Positions 35,043-42,472 of a DNA stretch of 64,000 nt are shown here, one piece after another (the stretch's first letter is position 1; the number at the start of each line of letters is the position of its first letter). Source of the DNA: Palsa-851 sp050010655 (GTDB lineage Bacteria > Chloroflexota > Dormibacteria > Aeolococcales > Aeolococcaceae); contig JBEKKP010000001.1 in assembly GCA_050010655.1 (NCBI GenBank), forward strand, positions 3,173-67,172, written 5' to 3'. A model generated the notes under the pieces. It made no database searches. It was given only the letters and a program-made list of their open reading frames with translations, and was not told the origin of the DNA. The position numbers and the translations under genes are program-made.

Positions 35043-36686
35043 TCATCGAAAGTCCGTCAAGAGTCCCGCGCGCTCGCGGTCGATCAGTAGTTCGGATCGC
35101 AACTGGGTTCGCACCTGCCCGTAGACACGGCGGGCGAGATCGTCGAGATCAATGGGCGCAGCCTCCTCCGTCGCCCGGGCTGCTCCCGCGGCGTCCGGCG
35201 AGTTCGCGGGGGCGGGCGCTGCGACGGCGGACGACGGACCGCTCTCGAGGGGCTGCTGTGCCGCCGTGGGCGGCGGCTGCGCAATGAACGACGGCGCGGA
35301 GGGTGAGGACCGCGGCGCAGGCGCGGGAAAGCTCCACGGGCTCGAGCCGGGAGTCGGAGCCGCATCGGGTGCCGCGAATGGTGCGGCTCCCGGCGAGTCT
35401 GCTGCTGACGGCTCCTCCGGCGCTCGCTGGATGGCAACCCCGCTCTGCACCGGCATTGTCTGTTGCTCGGGCAGATGCCCGCCCCCGCCGGGAAAGACCA
35501 GGGATCCGTCCGGCATGCGAAACGCGCGCCCCGAGGCGACCAGGTCGTCCTGAATGTCACGTGCCGTGGCCGCATCGTCGAATTCGTCCGCCGCCGGCTG
35601 CGAAGCGGTCACGACCGGGGGAGGCGGTTCCACCGCGGTGGGCTGCGGCGCCGGCGCTCCAGGATCGCCCCGGACGTGCCGCTCGGTGATCGCAGCATCA
35701 GCCTCGAGTCGCCGGCCTCCGGGGGAATGCTCAAGCGGGATGGATCTTCCCAGCCGTCGTTGCTGGATGACATGCGTCAACTCGTGTGCGAGGAGGCCAC
35801 TCCCCGACCCCGAGTCCAGCCGGCCTTCGGAGGCAGGAATGAAGACCTCGCCGCCGCGTGTCACGGCGCGAGCGTGTTCGGACGCGGCAAGCAACTCCGC
35901 CTCGCGGTCACGGCGCACTCGCACATCCGTGACGTCAGCGCGGTGCAGCCTGCCGACCGTGGCAGCAACGGCGCGCGCCGCCGTCTCGTGTGCCGGCATC
36001 TCGGATTCGTGCGGCGGTCCGAGTGCTGCGTCGATCGCTACTTGACGAGCGCCTTCGGAGGTCAACGGCGCCTGCAGCCCGATCGGTCGCGGAGCCGCGG
36101 CTCCAGGACGGCGGCGGATGACGGTGTGTTGCAGGCCGGGCTGCAGCGCCGCCGGAGCCGCATCCGCGGCGCGGTCACGGTCGGCGCCGGGCTCGGGGTC
36201 GTCGTCGCGGGCCGACGGATCCGGCTCGACCGTGTGCTGCGCCGTCGCTGCTCGCGCGACATCGATTGCCGTCGTCAGGTCGCTCGAGCGCCGGCGGGCT
36301 ACGACTCTCTGGCGCGAGGACTGATCGACGCTGCCACCGTCTGCGCGTTCGGGCTCCGGCTCCACTGCATCCTGCGCACCTGGCCCGTGCCGCGACGCCC
36401 GGCTCGCGACGGACGCGCCCGTGGCGACAGCCAGGCCGCGCACAGTCCCGGACGCGGCTTCCGGAAGCCCGGATCGGTGGATGAGACGAGGCCGCTCGCT
36501 TGTCGAGCGCAGGCGCCGGCTCACGCTATCGGCGAGCTCGGCGGAGCCTGCCGTCAGCGGTGGCTTGGTGTCGATTCCCGTGTGCAGCGCCGGGAGTTTC
36601 CTCCACGCATGCTGCGCCGGTGCTGGCGCGACAACCGTCTCGACCTCACCGCGCCCGACGACACGCCGCTGCCATGGCAACCGCAT
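35043..36686 (-). CDS. DUF4157 eCIS-associated protein with HExxH motif
   Basis: A 547-aa protein. Residues 1-200 are Arg/Ala/Pro-rich and probably disordered. Residues about 225-345 match DUF4157, a domain strongly linked to eCIS loci and their cargo, with a metallopeptidase-like HELTH (301-305) in LLAHELTHVIQQ. The remaining 200 residues are Pro/Ser/Ala-rich with no folded domain visible. The start ATG shares its A with the preceding stop (TGATG). It occupies the slot between tail chaperone-like genes and the baseplate genes where a tape measure is usually found. Cargo or structural maturation role is inference. Confidence 0.8.
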   Translation of the reverse strand: MRLPWQRRVVGRGEVETVVAPAPAQHAWRKLPALHTGIDTKPPLTAGSAELADSVSRRLRSTSERPRLIHRSGLPEAASGTVRGLAVATGASVASRASRHGPGAQDAVEPEPERADGGSVDQSSRQRVVARRRSSDLTTAIDVARAATAQHTVEPDPSARDDDPEPGADRDRAADAAPAALQPGLQHTVIRRRPGAAAPRPIGLQAPLTSEGARQVAIDAALGPPHESEMPAHETAARAVAATVGRLHRADVTDVRVRRDREAELLAASEHARAVTRGGEVFIPASEGRLDSGSGSGLLAHELTHVIQQRRLGRSIPLEHSPGGRRLEADAAITERHVRGDPGAPAPQPTAVEPPPPVVTASQPAADEFDDAATARDIQDDLVASGRAFRMPDGSLVFPGGGGHLPEQQTMPVQSGVAIQRAPEEPSAADSPGAAPFAAPDAAPTPGSSPWSFPAPAPRSSPSAPSFIAQPPPTAAQQPLESGPSSAVAAPAPANSPDAAGAARATEEAAPIDLDDLARRVYGQVRTQLRSELLIDRERAGLLTDFR

Positions 36687-36850
36687 CAGAACTCACCCGT
36701 CTCGCCTATCTGCCGATGGATTCGGCCGATCTCTTCGATGAAGCGCAACCGCATCGCATGCGGCAGGTCAAGGATGGTGTCGAGTTCCCAATGGAAGTAG
36801 TAGGCGACGTACGCGACCTCCTCGAAGAGCTGGTCGACCGCGTACGTCAT
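36686..36850 (-). CDS. DUF6760-like small tail protein (54 aa)
   Basis: A 54-aa ORF with overlapping start and stop on both sides: ATGA with the upstream gene and TGATG with the DUF4157 gene. The product has an Arg/Glu-rich C-terminal half and the aromatic segment VAYVAYYFHWELDTILDLPH, then MRLRFIEEIGRI, the pattern of the small DUF6760 proteins encoded in contractile tail and eCIS clusters. With the 135-aa gene before it, it may act like the paired tail assembly chaperones of phages. Confidence 0.75.
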   Translation of the reverse strand: MTYAVDQLFEEVAYVAYYFHWELDTILDLPHAMRLRFIEEIGRIHRQIGETGEF

Positions 36851-37254
36851 GCTTCCCCCGGTCGGTCACCGGCAATGTCAACGGTGAACTCGTTGTGGCA
36901 CGAGGGACAACTCACGAAGGCCTCGGTATGGCCGTCCTGGTTGATGCGCCGGTAGAGGTCCTGCAGGAACGCGAGGTCCGATGCGAAGAGCCCCTCGATC
37001 ACGTAGGAATCGACCTCGGTGAGCGAGCCGAGACGCGTCACGGTCCGCTCGAGGAGCAGCACCGTCATGTACGCCGCGTTCTGCCGCACACGCGGGTCGC
37101 TCTGCGGGCCGATCTCGTCGCGTGCGGTCGCGAGTCGCATGATCCCGTCGCGGTGCACGACGCCTTTGCGATCCACGTATCCGCGAGGCAGCACGAAAGG
37201 AAATTCCGTGGTCAACTCGGGACGGATCGCCACCTCCCTCGCGGCAACGCTCAC
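36847..37254 (-). CDS. Phage tail assembly chaperone-like protein
   Basis: A 135-aa protein located between the main tube gene and the DUF6760-like gene, the normal place of tail assembly chaperones. It opens with TEFPFVLPRGYVDRKGVVHRDGIMRLATARDEI, has a helical middle, and ends with a CPSCHNEF pair of Cys. The GTG at 37254 overlaps the tube stop as GTGA, matching the other couplings of this operon; the ATG at 37275 is possible. Confidence 0.7.
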   Translation of the reverse strand: MSVAAREVAIRPELTTEFPFVLPRGYVDRKGVVHRDGIMRLATARDEIGPQSDPRVRQNAAYMTVLLLERTVTRLGSLTEVDSYVIEGLFASDLAFLQDLYRRINQDGHTEAFVSCPSCHNEFTVDIAGDRPGEA

Positions 37255-37715
37255 GGAGCCACCCGCTCGAGCCACTCACACACGATCGTGACCTCCTCCA
37301 TGAGGACCTCGCTCGATCCCGCTTTCAGGGGGCTGATCGCGATCTTCGCCGGCCACCCGTCGTGAAAGTGGTACCGCGCCACCGGCGTCCCGTCGTATCC
37401 GTACATCACGATCGAGCCGCTCTTGCGTGCGCCGACGATGTCGCCGTGTACGACCGACTCGTGCCACGCCCAGAGCTCCATCGACGTGTTCTTGCCGCGA
37501 CGCAACGTGATCGTCGGTGGCTTGCGCTTGCCAGGGAGCTTCTTGAGGATATTGGCTCCACTGGAACCGTTTTCCATGAAGTCGATGACCTCGACCTCGG
37601 TGGTGATTCCGGTGAGCTCGGAGAATTGCGCGATCTCGTAGCCGTCCACGGTGATGGAGAAACGCGCCGCCGAGATGGCGTCGTTCGGCATGCTCGGACC
37701 AAGACCAGCTGGCAT
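37251..37715 (-). CDS. eCIS main tube protein, gp19 family (Afp1/5-like)
   Basis: A 154-aa gp19-family inner tube subunit placed directly after the sheath gene, so likely the major tube polymer. Features: ARFSITVDGYEIAQFSELTGITTEVEVIDF, LPGKRKPPTITLRRGKNTSMELWAWHESV, and YHFHDGWPAKIAISPLKAGSSEVLMEEVTIVCEWLER. The start has GAGGGG seven bases upstream, ten bases after the sheath stop. Confidence 0.92.
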   Translation of the reverse strand: MPAGLGPSMPNDAISAARFSITVDGYEIAQFSELTGITTEVEVIDFMENGSSGANILKKLPGKRKPPTITLRRGKNTSMELWAWHESVVHGDIVGARKSGSIVMYGYDGTPVARYHFHDGWPAKIAISPLKAGSSEVLMEEVTIVCEWLERVAP

Positions 37716-37725
37716 TTCTATCCCC

Positions 37726-39255
37726 TCACTCGCTGACGGCTGCGCCGCCGGCGAACTGTGCGATGCGGAAGATGACGAACTCGGCCGGCTTCACGGGTGC
37801 GATACCGACGTCGATGATCAGCTGGCCGATGTCGATCGTGTCCTGGGTGTTGTTCTCGGCATCGCATTTGACGAAGAACGCCTCTGCCGCAGTGGTGCCG
37901 AAGAGCGCGCCGTCACGCCAGACCCGGCGCAGAAACGCCGAGACGTTGCGTTTCACCGCGTCCCACAAGCGCGAGTCGTTGGGCTCGAACACGACCCACT
38001 GCGTGCCTTCGAGGATCGACTCTTCCACGTAGTTGAAGAGTCGACGGACGTTGAGGTACCGCCACTCGGGATCACTCGAGATGGTGCGTGCGCCCCACAC
38101 GCGGACGCCCCTTCCGGGGAAGGCGCGGATGCAGTTGATGCCGGAAGGATTCAACTGGTCGTGCTCGCCTTTGGTGATCTGCAGTTCGAGGCTGATGGCG
38201 CCGCGCACGACTTCGTTTGCCGGCGCCTTGTGCACACCGCGCGTGTCGTCGTTGCGCGCCCAGATGCCGGCCATGTGCCCGCTCGGCGGAATGAGCATTC
38301 CCTGGCCCTTGAGCGGGTCGAACACCTTGATCCACGGCCAGTACAGCGCCGCGTACTTCGAGTCGTACCCCGCCTTGTCCTGGCGCCACTCTTTGACCTG
38401 CTGCGCATTGAGGGACGGCGGCGCATCGAGGATCGCGACGCGGTCGCCCATCAACTCGCAGTGCGCGATCATCGCAAGTTGCACGGCCTGCACAGCCTCG
38501 AGATCGATGATGCCGCTCTGGTACGCCGCCATCACGTCGGGGACGCTCAGCATGGTGATTTCATCCACGGCCTCGAGCCCGGCGAAGCCCGTGCGATCCG
38601 CGGAATTGCCGACGTAATCGTCGGCAGTCACGCGTACCTGTGTGACTGAGGTTCCGCCGCTCAGCTTGACGCTCGCCTTTTCGGGGACGGTGACCGTCCC
38701 GCCGCTCCCGATCTCCTCGAGGCGGATGAGCTTGGACCGGGCTTTGACAACTGTCGAAGCGTTGTTGGAACCGCGCTTTGTGCTGAGGTTGTCGAACGTC
38801 TCCTCGACTTTCCCGCCGCGCGAAACGGTGACCTTGAAGGTGTCCTCTCCCGCCTCGCCGGGATCGCCGATCTCGACGCTGATGTCATCACCGGCCGGGC
38901 CGCCTTCGGCCGCGGTGATTCGATACACGGGCCGGCCGGGCTCGTCCTTCGCCGCCAGTTCCGCACGCGCGCTTGGCTGCTCACCGTCGCCGTCGGAACC
39001 GACGCGAACCACGTATGCGGACCCTCCGCCGTTGAGGAAGTATCCATACACCGCATGAGCGAGATACGACCCCTCGACGAAGTCGCCGAACTGAGTGTTG
39101 AATTGAGTCCAGTTGGTGACCAGCGTCGGCGTGTTGGCCGGACCCTTCTCGGTGAGTCCGACGAACGCCGCGACAGCGGTGCCGACTCCCTCGATCGGTT
39201 TCGAACCCGACGATACCTCTTGGACGTAAACGCCAGGCGACAGATACGTTGGCAT
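37726..39255 (-). CDS. eCIS contractile sheath protein (Afp2-4-like)
   Basis: A 509-aa contractile tail sheath protein. The N-terminus MPTYLSPGVYVQEVSSGSKP with EGVGTAVAAFVG is the family's hallmark, the middle holds a variable insertion, and the C-terminal part includes ARTISSDPEWRYLNVRRLFNYVEESI, WRDGALFG and the closing FVIFRIAQF strand that interlocks subunits. The ATG at 39255 follows GAGGAGA; the ORF is open to 39303. It is the first gene of the minus-strand operon; only one sheath gene is present. Confidence 0.95.
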   Translation of the reverse strand: MPTYLSPGVYVQEVSSGSKPIEGVGTAVAAFVGLTEKGPANTPTLVTNWTQFNTQFGDFVEGSYLAHAVYGYFLNGGGSAYVVRVGSDGDGEQPSARAELAAKDEPGRPVYRITAAEGGPAGDDISVEIGDPGEAGEDTFKVTVSRGGKVEETFDNLSTKRGSNNASTVVKARSKLIRLEEIGSGGTVTVPEKASVKLSGGTSVTQVRVTADDYVGNSADRTGFAGLEAVDEITMLSVPDVMAAYQSGIIDLEAVQAVQLAMIAHCELMGDRVAILDAPPSLNAQQVKEWRQDKAGYDSKYAALYWPWIKVFDPLKGQGMLIPPSGHMAGIWARNDDTRGVHKAPANEVVRGAISLELQITKGEHDQLNPSGINCIRAFPGRGVRVWGARTISSDPEWRYLNVRRLFNYVEESILEGTQWVVFEPNDSRLWDAVKRNVSAFLRRVWRDGALFGTTAAEAFFVKCDAENNTQDTIDIGQLIIDVGIAPVKPAEFVIFRIAQFAGGAAVSE

Positions 39256-39356
39256 GCGCAGTCTCCTCACGGATGGAACACGTGGTTCGGTCGAGAGTCG
39301 CACACGGACGGAGCACGCGCGAGGTGCGCTCGGGTCACCGTCGGGGAAAAGGCGGT

Positions 39357-39370
39357 TGCCCGAAAGGGCA
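39357..39370. promoter_or_regulatory. Hairpin in the divergent eCIS promoter region
   Basis: The interval between the sheath start and the cap gene holds TGCCC-GAAA-GGGCA, a five-base-pair stem with a GAAA tetraloop. It would lie in the 5' leader of one of the two transcripts. Whether it acts on RNA or is incidental is unknown. Confidence 0.3.
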
Positions 39371-39440
39371 CGCGCACGTTCCCCTTCGATGACCCCTTCC
39401 GCCCTTGCCGCCCCCAGGCGACCACCGCATCCTCAGCGTG

Positions 39441-40079
39441 ATGATCGCGGACGTCGACGCGGCACTGCGCTCGCTTTTGCGCGCAACAGCGCTGCGCGAC
39501 TCGAAGACGGAGGTCGTCTTCGACTCACCAACGCGCGAATGGGCGGATGCCGTGACGGGCGACATCGTCGACGCGTATCTGTGGGACATACGCGAGGACG
39601 TCAGCAGGAGCCGCGGTGACTGGGAGGCCGTGCGCGACGAGCAGGGTCGAGTCACAGGGCGCCGGCCGCCGCTGCATCACTACCGGTTGCGCTATATGGT
39701 TTCGGCCTGGGGGAAGAATCCCGCCGCCGAGCATCGTTTGCTTTCGAGCGTTCTGGGTGCGCTTGCGGATGAACAGGCCATACCAGCGGAGCACATCTCG
39801 GGCGATCTCGCCGGCGAAGGGCTGCCGGTGTTCCTATCCGTGGCTCTTCCGCCAGACGCCGGCGGTGTGCCCGCGGATCTCTGGGGAGCGCTCGGCGTGG
39901 CACCGCGCCCCGTCCTCGACCTCGTGGCGATCGCGCCGCTGCCACGCCCGGCCGCGCTGCCTGCAGGCCCGCCGGTGCGCGACCGCCGGATCACCGTCAC
40001 GGCGCCGGATGGAAGCCCTGAGAATGTTCCGACTGCGGTAGCGGATGAACACGCGCGGCTCGTACGCTCTCCGCGCTGA
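39441..40079 (+). CDS. DUF4255 tail terminator/cap protein (Afp16/Pvc16-like)
   Basis: A 212-aa DUF4255 protein, the cap that ends the tube and sheath at the distal end. It begins MIADVDAALRSLLRATAL and includes VDAYLWDIREDV, HHYRLRYMVSAWGKNPAAEHRLLSSVLGAL, and FLSVALPPDAGGVPADLWGALG, all usual for eCIS caps. The start may be GTG 39438 or ATG 39441. It diverges from the sheath gene, so the two promoters share about 185 bp. Confidence 0.85.
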   Translation: MIADVDAALRSLLRATALRDSKTEVVFDSPTREWADAVTGDIVDAYLWDIREDVSRSRGDWEAVRDEQGRVTGRRPPLHHYRLRYMVSAWGKNPAAEHRLLSSVLGALADEQAIPAEHISGDLAGEGLPVFLSVALPPDAGGVPADLWGALGVAPRPVLDLVAIAPLPRPAALPAGPPVRDRRITVTAPDGSPENVPTAVADEHARLVRSPR

Positions 40080-40100
40080 TTGGGTGAGGAGGAACGTTCG

Positions 40101-41057
40101 ATGAGTGTCATGCCGGCGGACGCACCCCGTTCCGATGACGGTCAATGGTGGTGGGATGGAGCGCAGTGGCAACCGGTCACGCAGAATGCGGGCACCGCAA
40201 CCGATGCGCAACCGGCACAGGGCTCGACCACGCCGGCATCGGCCGAAGGAGTAGGCCAGCTCTCCGACGATGGCCAGTGGCGATGGGACGGAACGCAGTG
40301 GCAACCGGCGAGCCAGGATGCTGACACAGCGACGACGGATAACGCCCCCAAGCTGGAATTCGGTCACCTGACGGCCGAGGCACATACGACGAACGACGGC
40401 ACTCCGGCGATCGTCTTCAACTACAGCGTCACCAACGTCGGGACGACAGCGATCGACCCAGGGAAGCTCCAGGTCGGGTATTTCGTCATGGCGGAAGGCG
40501 CCTCAGCGGAGGCCGCCGCGTACAGCCAGGGCGACGTGCTGTCAGCGATCGCACCCGGCGAGGAACATAGGGGCTTCTCGCCGGTGCAGGCCGACCCTGG
40601 CACGTGGACGGTGTGGGTGGCGATCAGCGACACCACCACCGGTCAGCAACTGACCCAGAGCGAGAACCAGACCGTGCACGTTGCCGGCACCGTCGCCGCT
40701 TCGCACGAGTTCGACGACACGCAGTCATACGCGCTCACAGTGACGATCACGCAGTTCGAGCATGTCCAAGGCGCGCTGTTTCGGATCCACTACGACTTGC
40801 AATCCGACCGCGACGTCCCTGCTGGCCTCAACGTGAGCGGCAAGATCGTCGGCGAGACGAACACCTCCGCGCAGCTCTACGACCTGACCACCGCGGTGAC
40901 GGCCGGGCAACCGCGCGCCCACTATCTGACGTTGGAGTCCGACAAGCCGGCGCGCGTCACCGCGAGCATCACCGTCGATCCGGGCGGCCCAAGCGAAAAG
41001 TCGGACTCGGTCGAGGTGGACATCGCCGAAGACGGGACGTCGACGATCTCGCGGTAG
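40101..41057 (+). CDS. Protein with two DUF2510/WW-like repeats and Ig-like domains
   Basis: A 318-aa protein immediately downstream of the eCIS cap gene, starting after GAGGAGGAA. The N-terminus holds two copies of a 25-residue tryptophan motif: SDDGQWWWDGAQWQP and SDDGQWRWDGTQWQP, about 60 residues apart. Two beta-sandwich-like domains follow (about 90-205 and 206-315) rich in Thr, Val and Asp. No signal peptide or membrane segment is visible. It shares its opening motif with the frameshifted ORF at 21.9 kb. Cargo or particle-associated role is possible but unproven. Confidence 0.65.
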   Translation: MSVMPADAPRSDDGQWWWDGAQWQPVTQNAGTATDAQPAQGSTTPASAEGVGQLSDDGQWRWDGTQWQPASQDADTATTDNAPKLEFGHLTAEAHTTNDGTPAIVFNYSVTNVGTTAIDPGKLQVGYFVMAEGASAEAAAYSQGDVLSAIAPGEEHRGFSPVQADPGTWTVWVAISDTTTGQQLTQSENQTVHVAGTVAASHEFDDTQSYALTVTITQFEHVQGALFRIHYDLQSDRDVPAGLNVSGKIVGETNTSAQLYDLTTAVTAGQPRAHYLTLESDKPARVTASITVDPGGPSEKSDSVEVDIAEDGTSTISR

Positions 41058-41131
41058 GAGGAGGCGTGGGCGCGCCGCCGAGCGCGGGCCGGGTACTGGT
41101 CAAACGTCCGAACAAATGCGAGATTGCGACT

Positions 41132-41551
41132 ATGAGCAACGAAGGCACATGGCGACGGCTCACCAACAAGGACGGCACACCCGGCAAGTGGGAGCTCCGT
41201 GTCCAGCGATTTGTTGGCGATGACGACAGGAAGCTCAGCTTCTTCGGGGAAACAAAGCACGAGGCGAACGAGAGTCTCGCGCGCTGGGAGACGCTTCAGC
41301 AGGAGAAGTGGGCCGCAAAACGACAGGGGTACAACCGCGACCGGAAGCTGGCGATCCTCGACATTCTCGAAGCCGGCCATCCAGCAAAACCGTTCATGGA
41401 CGCGACGCGCGCCTATAGCGAGCTGGTGTTAGCTCAGACGGACTCGGAGGTCCTCCACCATTACGCTCCGGAGGCCAGGGCGTTCGTCCTCTCGCAACTG
41501 ATCGAGCCACTCATCGTTCGCCTCGAGACGCTCAAGGTGGCGCTCACCTGA
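41132..41551 (+). CDS. Hypothetical protein (139 aa) beside the attachment site
   Basis: I do not recognise this protein. The first half (GKWELRVQRFVGDDDRKLSFFGETKHEANESLARWETLQQE) has faint similarity of pattern to the AP2-like arm-binding domain of tyrosine integrases, but the catalytic part is absent. The second half is helical. It ends 16 bases before the partial tRNA copy, so it is the last chromosomal gene before the mobile element. It may be an old integrase stub or an unrelated gene. Confidence 0.45.
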   Translation: MSNEGTWRRLTNKDGTPGKWELRVQRFVGDDDRKLSFFGETKHEANESLARWETLQQEKWAAKRQGYNRDRKLAILDILEAGHPAKPFMDATRAYSELVLAQTDSEVLHHYAPEARAFVLSQLIEPLIVRLETLKVALT

Positions 41552-41567
41552 GCGACTGCTGATCGAG

Positions 41568-41619
41568 TGGAGCCCAAGGTGAGGATTGAACTCACGGCCT
41601 ACGCCTTACCAAGGCGTTG
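41568..41619 (-). repeat. Attachment site: partial tRNA-Thr copy (distal att)
   Basis: A 52-bp sequence identical, in the same orientation, to 56858-56909, which is the 3' part of tRNA-Thr from the end of the D stem through anticodon stem, T arm and CCA. There is no 5' half here, so it is not a functional tRNA. It marks the far end of the element integrated into the tRNA gene. Confidence 0.92.
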
Positions 41620-42027
41620 GCTAGAGAATCGATGACTTCGAATACAGAGTCGACCACAGCCGGTCCGTCGGACAATGTATTTCAGGTCTTTGGGCGTGAC
41701 GAGTTCGCCTTCTTCTGGGGAAGATACAGACACAAAGGCGGCGATAAGGGCGAACAGGGTAGTGGAGATTACATAGACCCTCCCGGCTTCCCGGCGGCTG
41801 ATCGCCATCCGAACATTAGCGGTCCTCTGGCCGGGATCCAGGAGGCTAGCGGTTATGTGAAGTCGGTGGCGCGCTCGCGGCCCTTCCGTGTCCGTCCGCA
41901 GGGGGCACACCCAGCTTGCGTGAGCCTCGGGGCCTGTACGCTTTTGGCGATCCAGGTCTGTGCACGCTCGGTAAGCGCTCACACCGTCAGGGACGCGGCA
42001 CTCCCTCTCTGAGTGGGCGCACCACAA
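41620..42027. other. Gene-poor end of the element
   Basis: About 400 bp between the distal att and the first plausible ORF. Overlapping short ORFs exist on both strands (for example a 69-aa minus-strand frame with one hydrophobic segment ending inside the att repeat), but none has a ribosome binding site or recognisable family. Confidence 0.4.
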
Positions 42028-42213
42028 TTAGCGGCGCGTCAAATCGCCCATCAGCCGATGGAGCCAAATCGCGCGCGACCATGCGTTTGCTTTCGTCGCC
42101 TCCATGTTGTAAGCGGCTCGCACAAACTCGCCGATCGTCGGGAACCTCGAGTCGAGTCCTTCTCGCCCTACTCGACGGGCCGGCGCTATCCACACAGTCT
42201 TGTCATCCGCCAC
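42028..42213 (-). CDS. Hypothetical small protein (61 aa)
   Basis: An ATG after GGTGGCGG opens 61 codons with balanced composition (TVWIAPARRVG, FPTIGEFVRAAYNME, AWSRAIWLHRLMG) and ending TAA. It follows the candidate immunity ORF on the same strand by 28 bases, so it could be the third gene of the rhs transcript. No family recognised; it could be a chance frame. Confidence 0.3.
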   Translation of the reverse strand: MADDKTVWIAPARRVGREGLDSRFPTIGEFVRAAYNMEATKANAWSRAIWLHRLMGDLTRR

Positions 42214-42241
42214 GGCGCATGTCTCGCAGCCTGCGTCATCT

Positions 42242-42472
42242 TCATCGCGGCATGCGCAGTTTGGCGATGGTTCGTCGAACTTTCAAAATCGATCGAAGTC
42301 CCATCGTGAATGCAACAAGGCCTACAACCAATACAGGGAGTATCAGAGGGAGGTCGGAAACATGTGCATGAAGACAAAGCACAATTCCTACGACTAGGAA
42401 TACCAGTCCCATAGCGGCCATTAGGGCGAACAACTTGGCGAGGCGCCGGAGTTGTGGAAAATCCTCAGCCAT
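42242..42472 (-). CDS. Two-TM small membrane protein, candidate immunity protein of the Rhs tip
   Basis: A 76-aa protein with two hydrophobic helices (LFALMAAMGLVFLVVGIVL and LPLILPVLVVGLVAFTMGL) separated by a short loop and ending in a basic tail. Its ATG overlaps the end of the giant rhs gene by eight bases (ATGGCTGA holds both start and stop), so translation is coupled. Tight linkage downstream of a polymorphic Rhs C-terminus is the usual arrangement for a cognate immunity gene, and a membrane location suits a membrane-active toxin tip. The role is inference. Confidence 0.5.
   Translation of the reverse strand: MAEDFPQLRRLAKLFALMAAMGLVFLVVGIVLCLHAHVSDLPLILPVLVVGLVAFTMGLRSILKVRRTIAKLRMPR

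Noticed and set aside
35463..36800. 445-aa plus-strand ORF opposite the DUF4157 gene
   Set aside because: Arg/Gly-rich antisense frame typical of high-G+C shadows; no domain and no start signal.
26701..41057. The tail gene cluster as a prophage
   Set aside because: No capsid, portal, terminase, lysis or replication genes, and the gene order with DUF4157 and DUF4255 is that of an extracellular injection system.
26701..41551. eCIS as cargo of the tRNA-Thr element
   Set aside because: The cluster lies outside both att repeats; the element ends at 41568.
41599..42012. Short ORFs on both strands, one with a hydrophobic segment
   Set aside because: No ribosome binding site, overlapping opposite frames, and one ends inside the att repeat.
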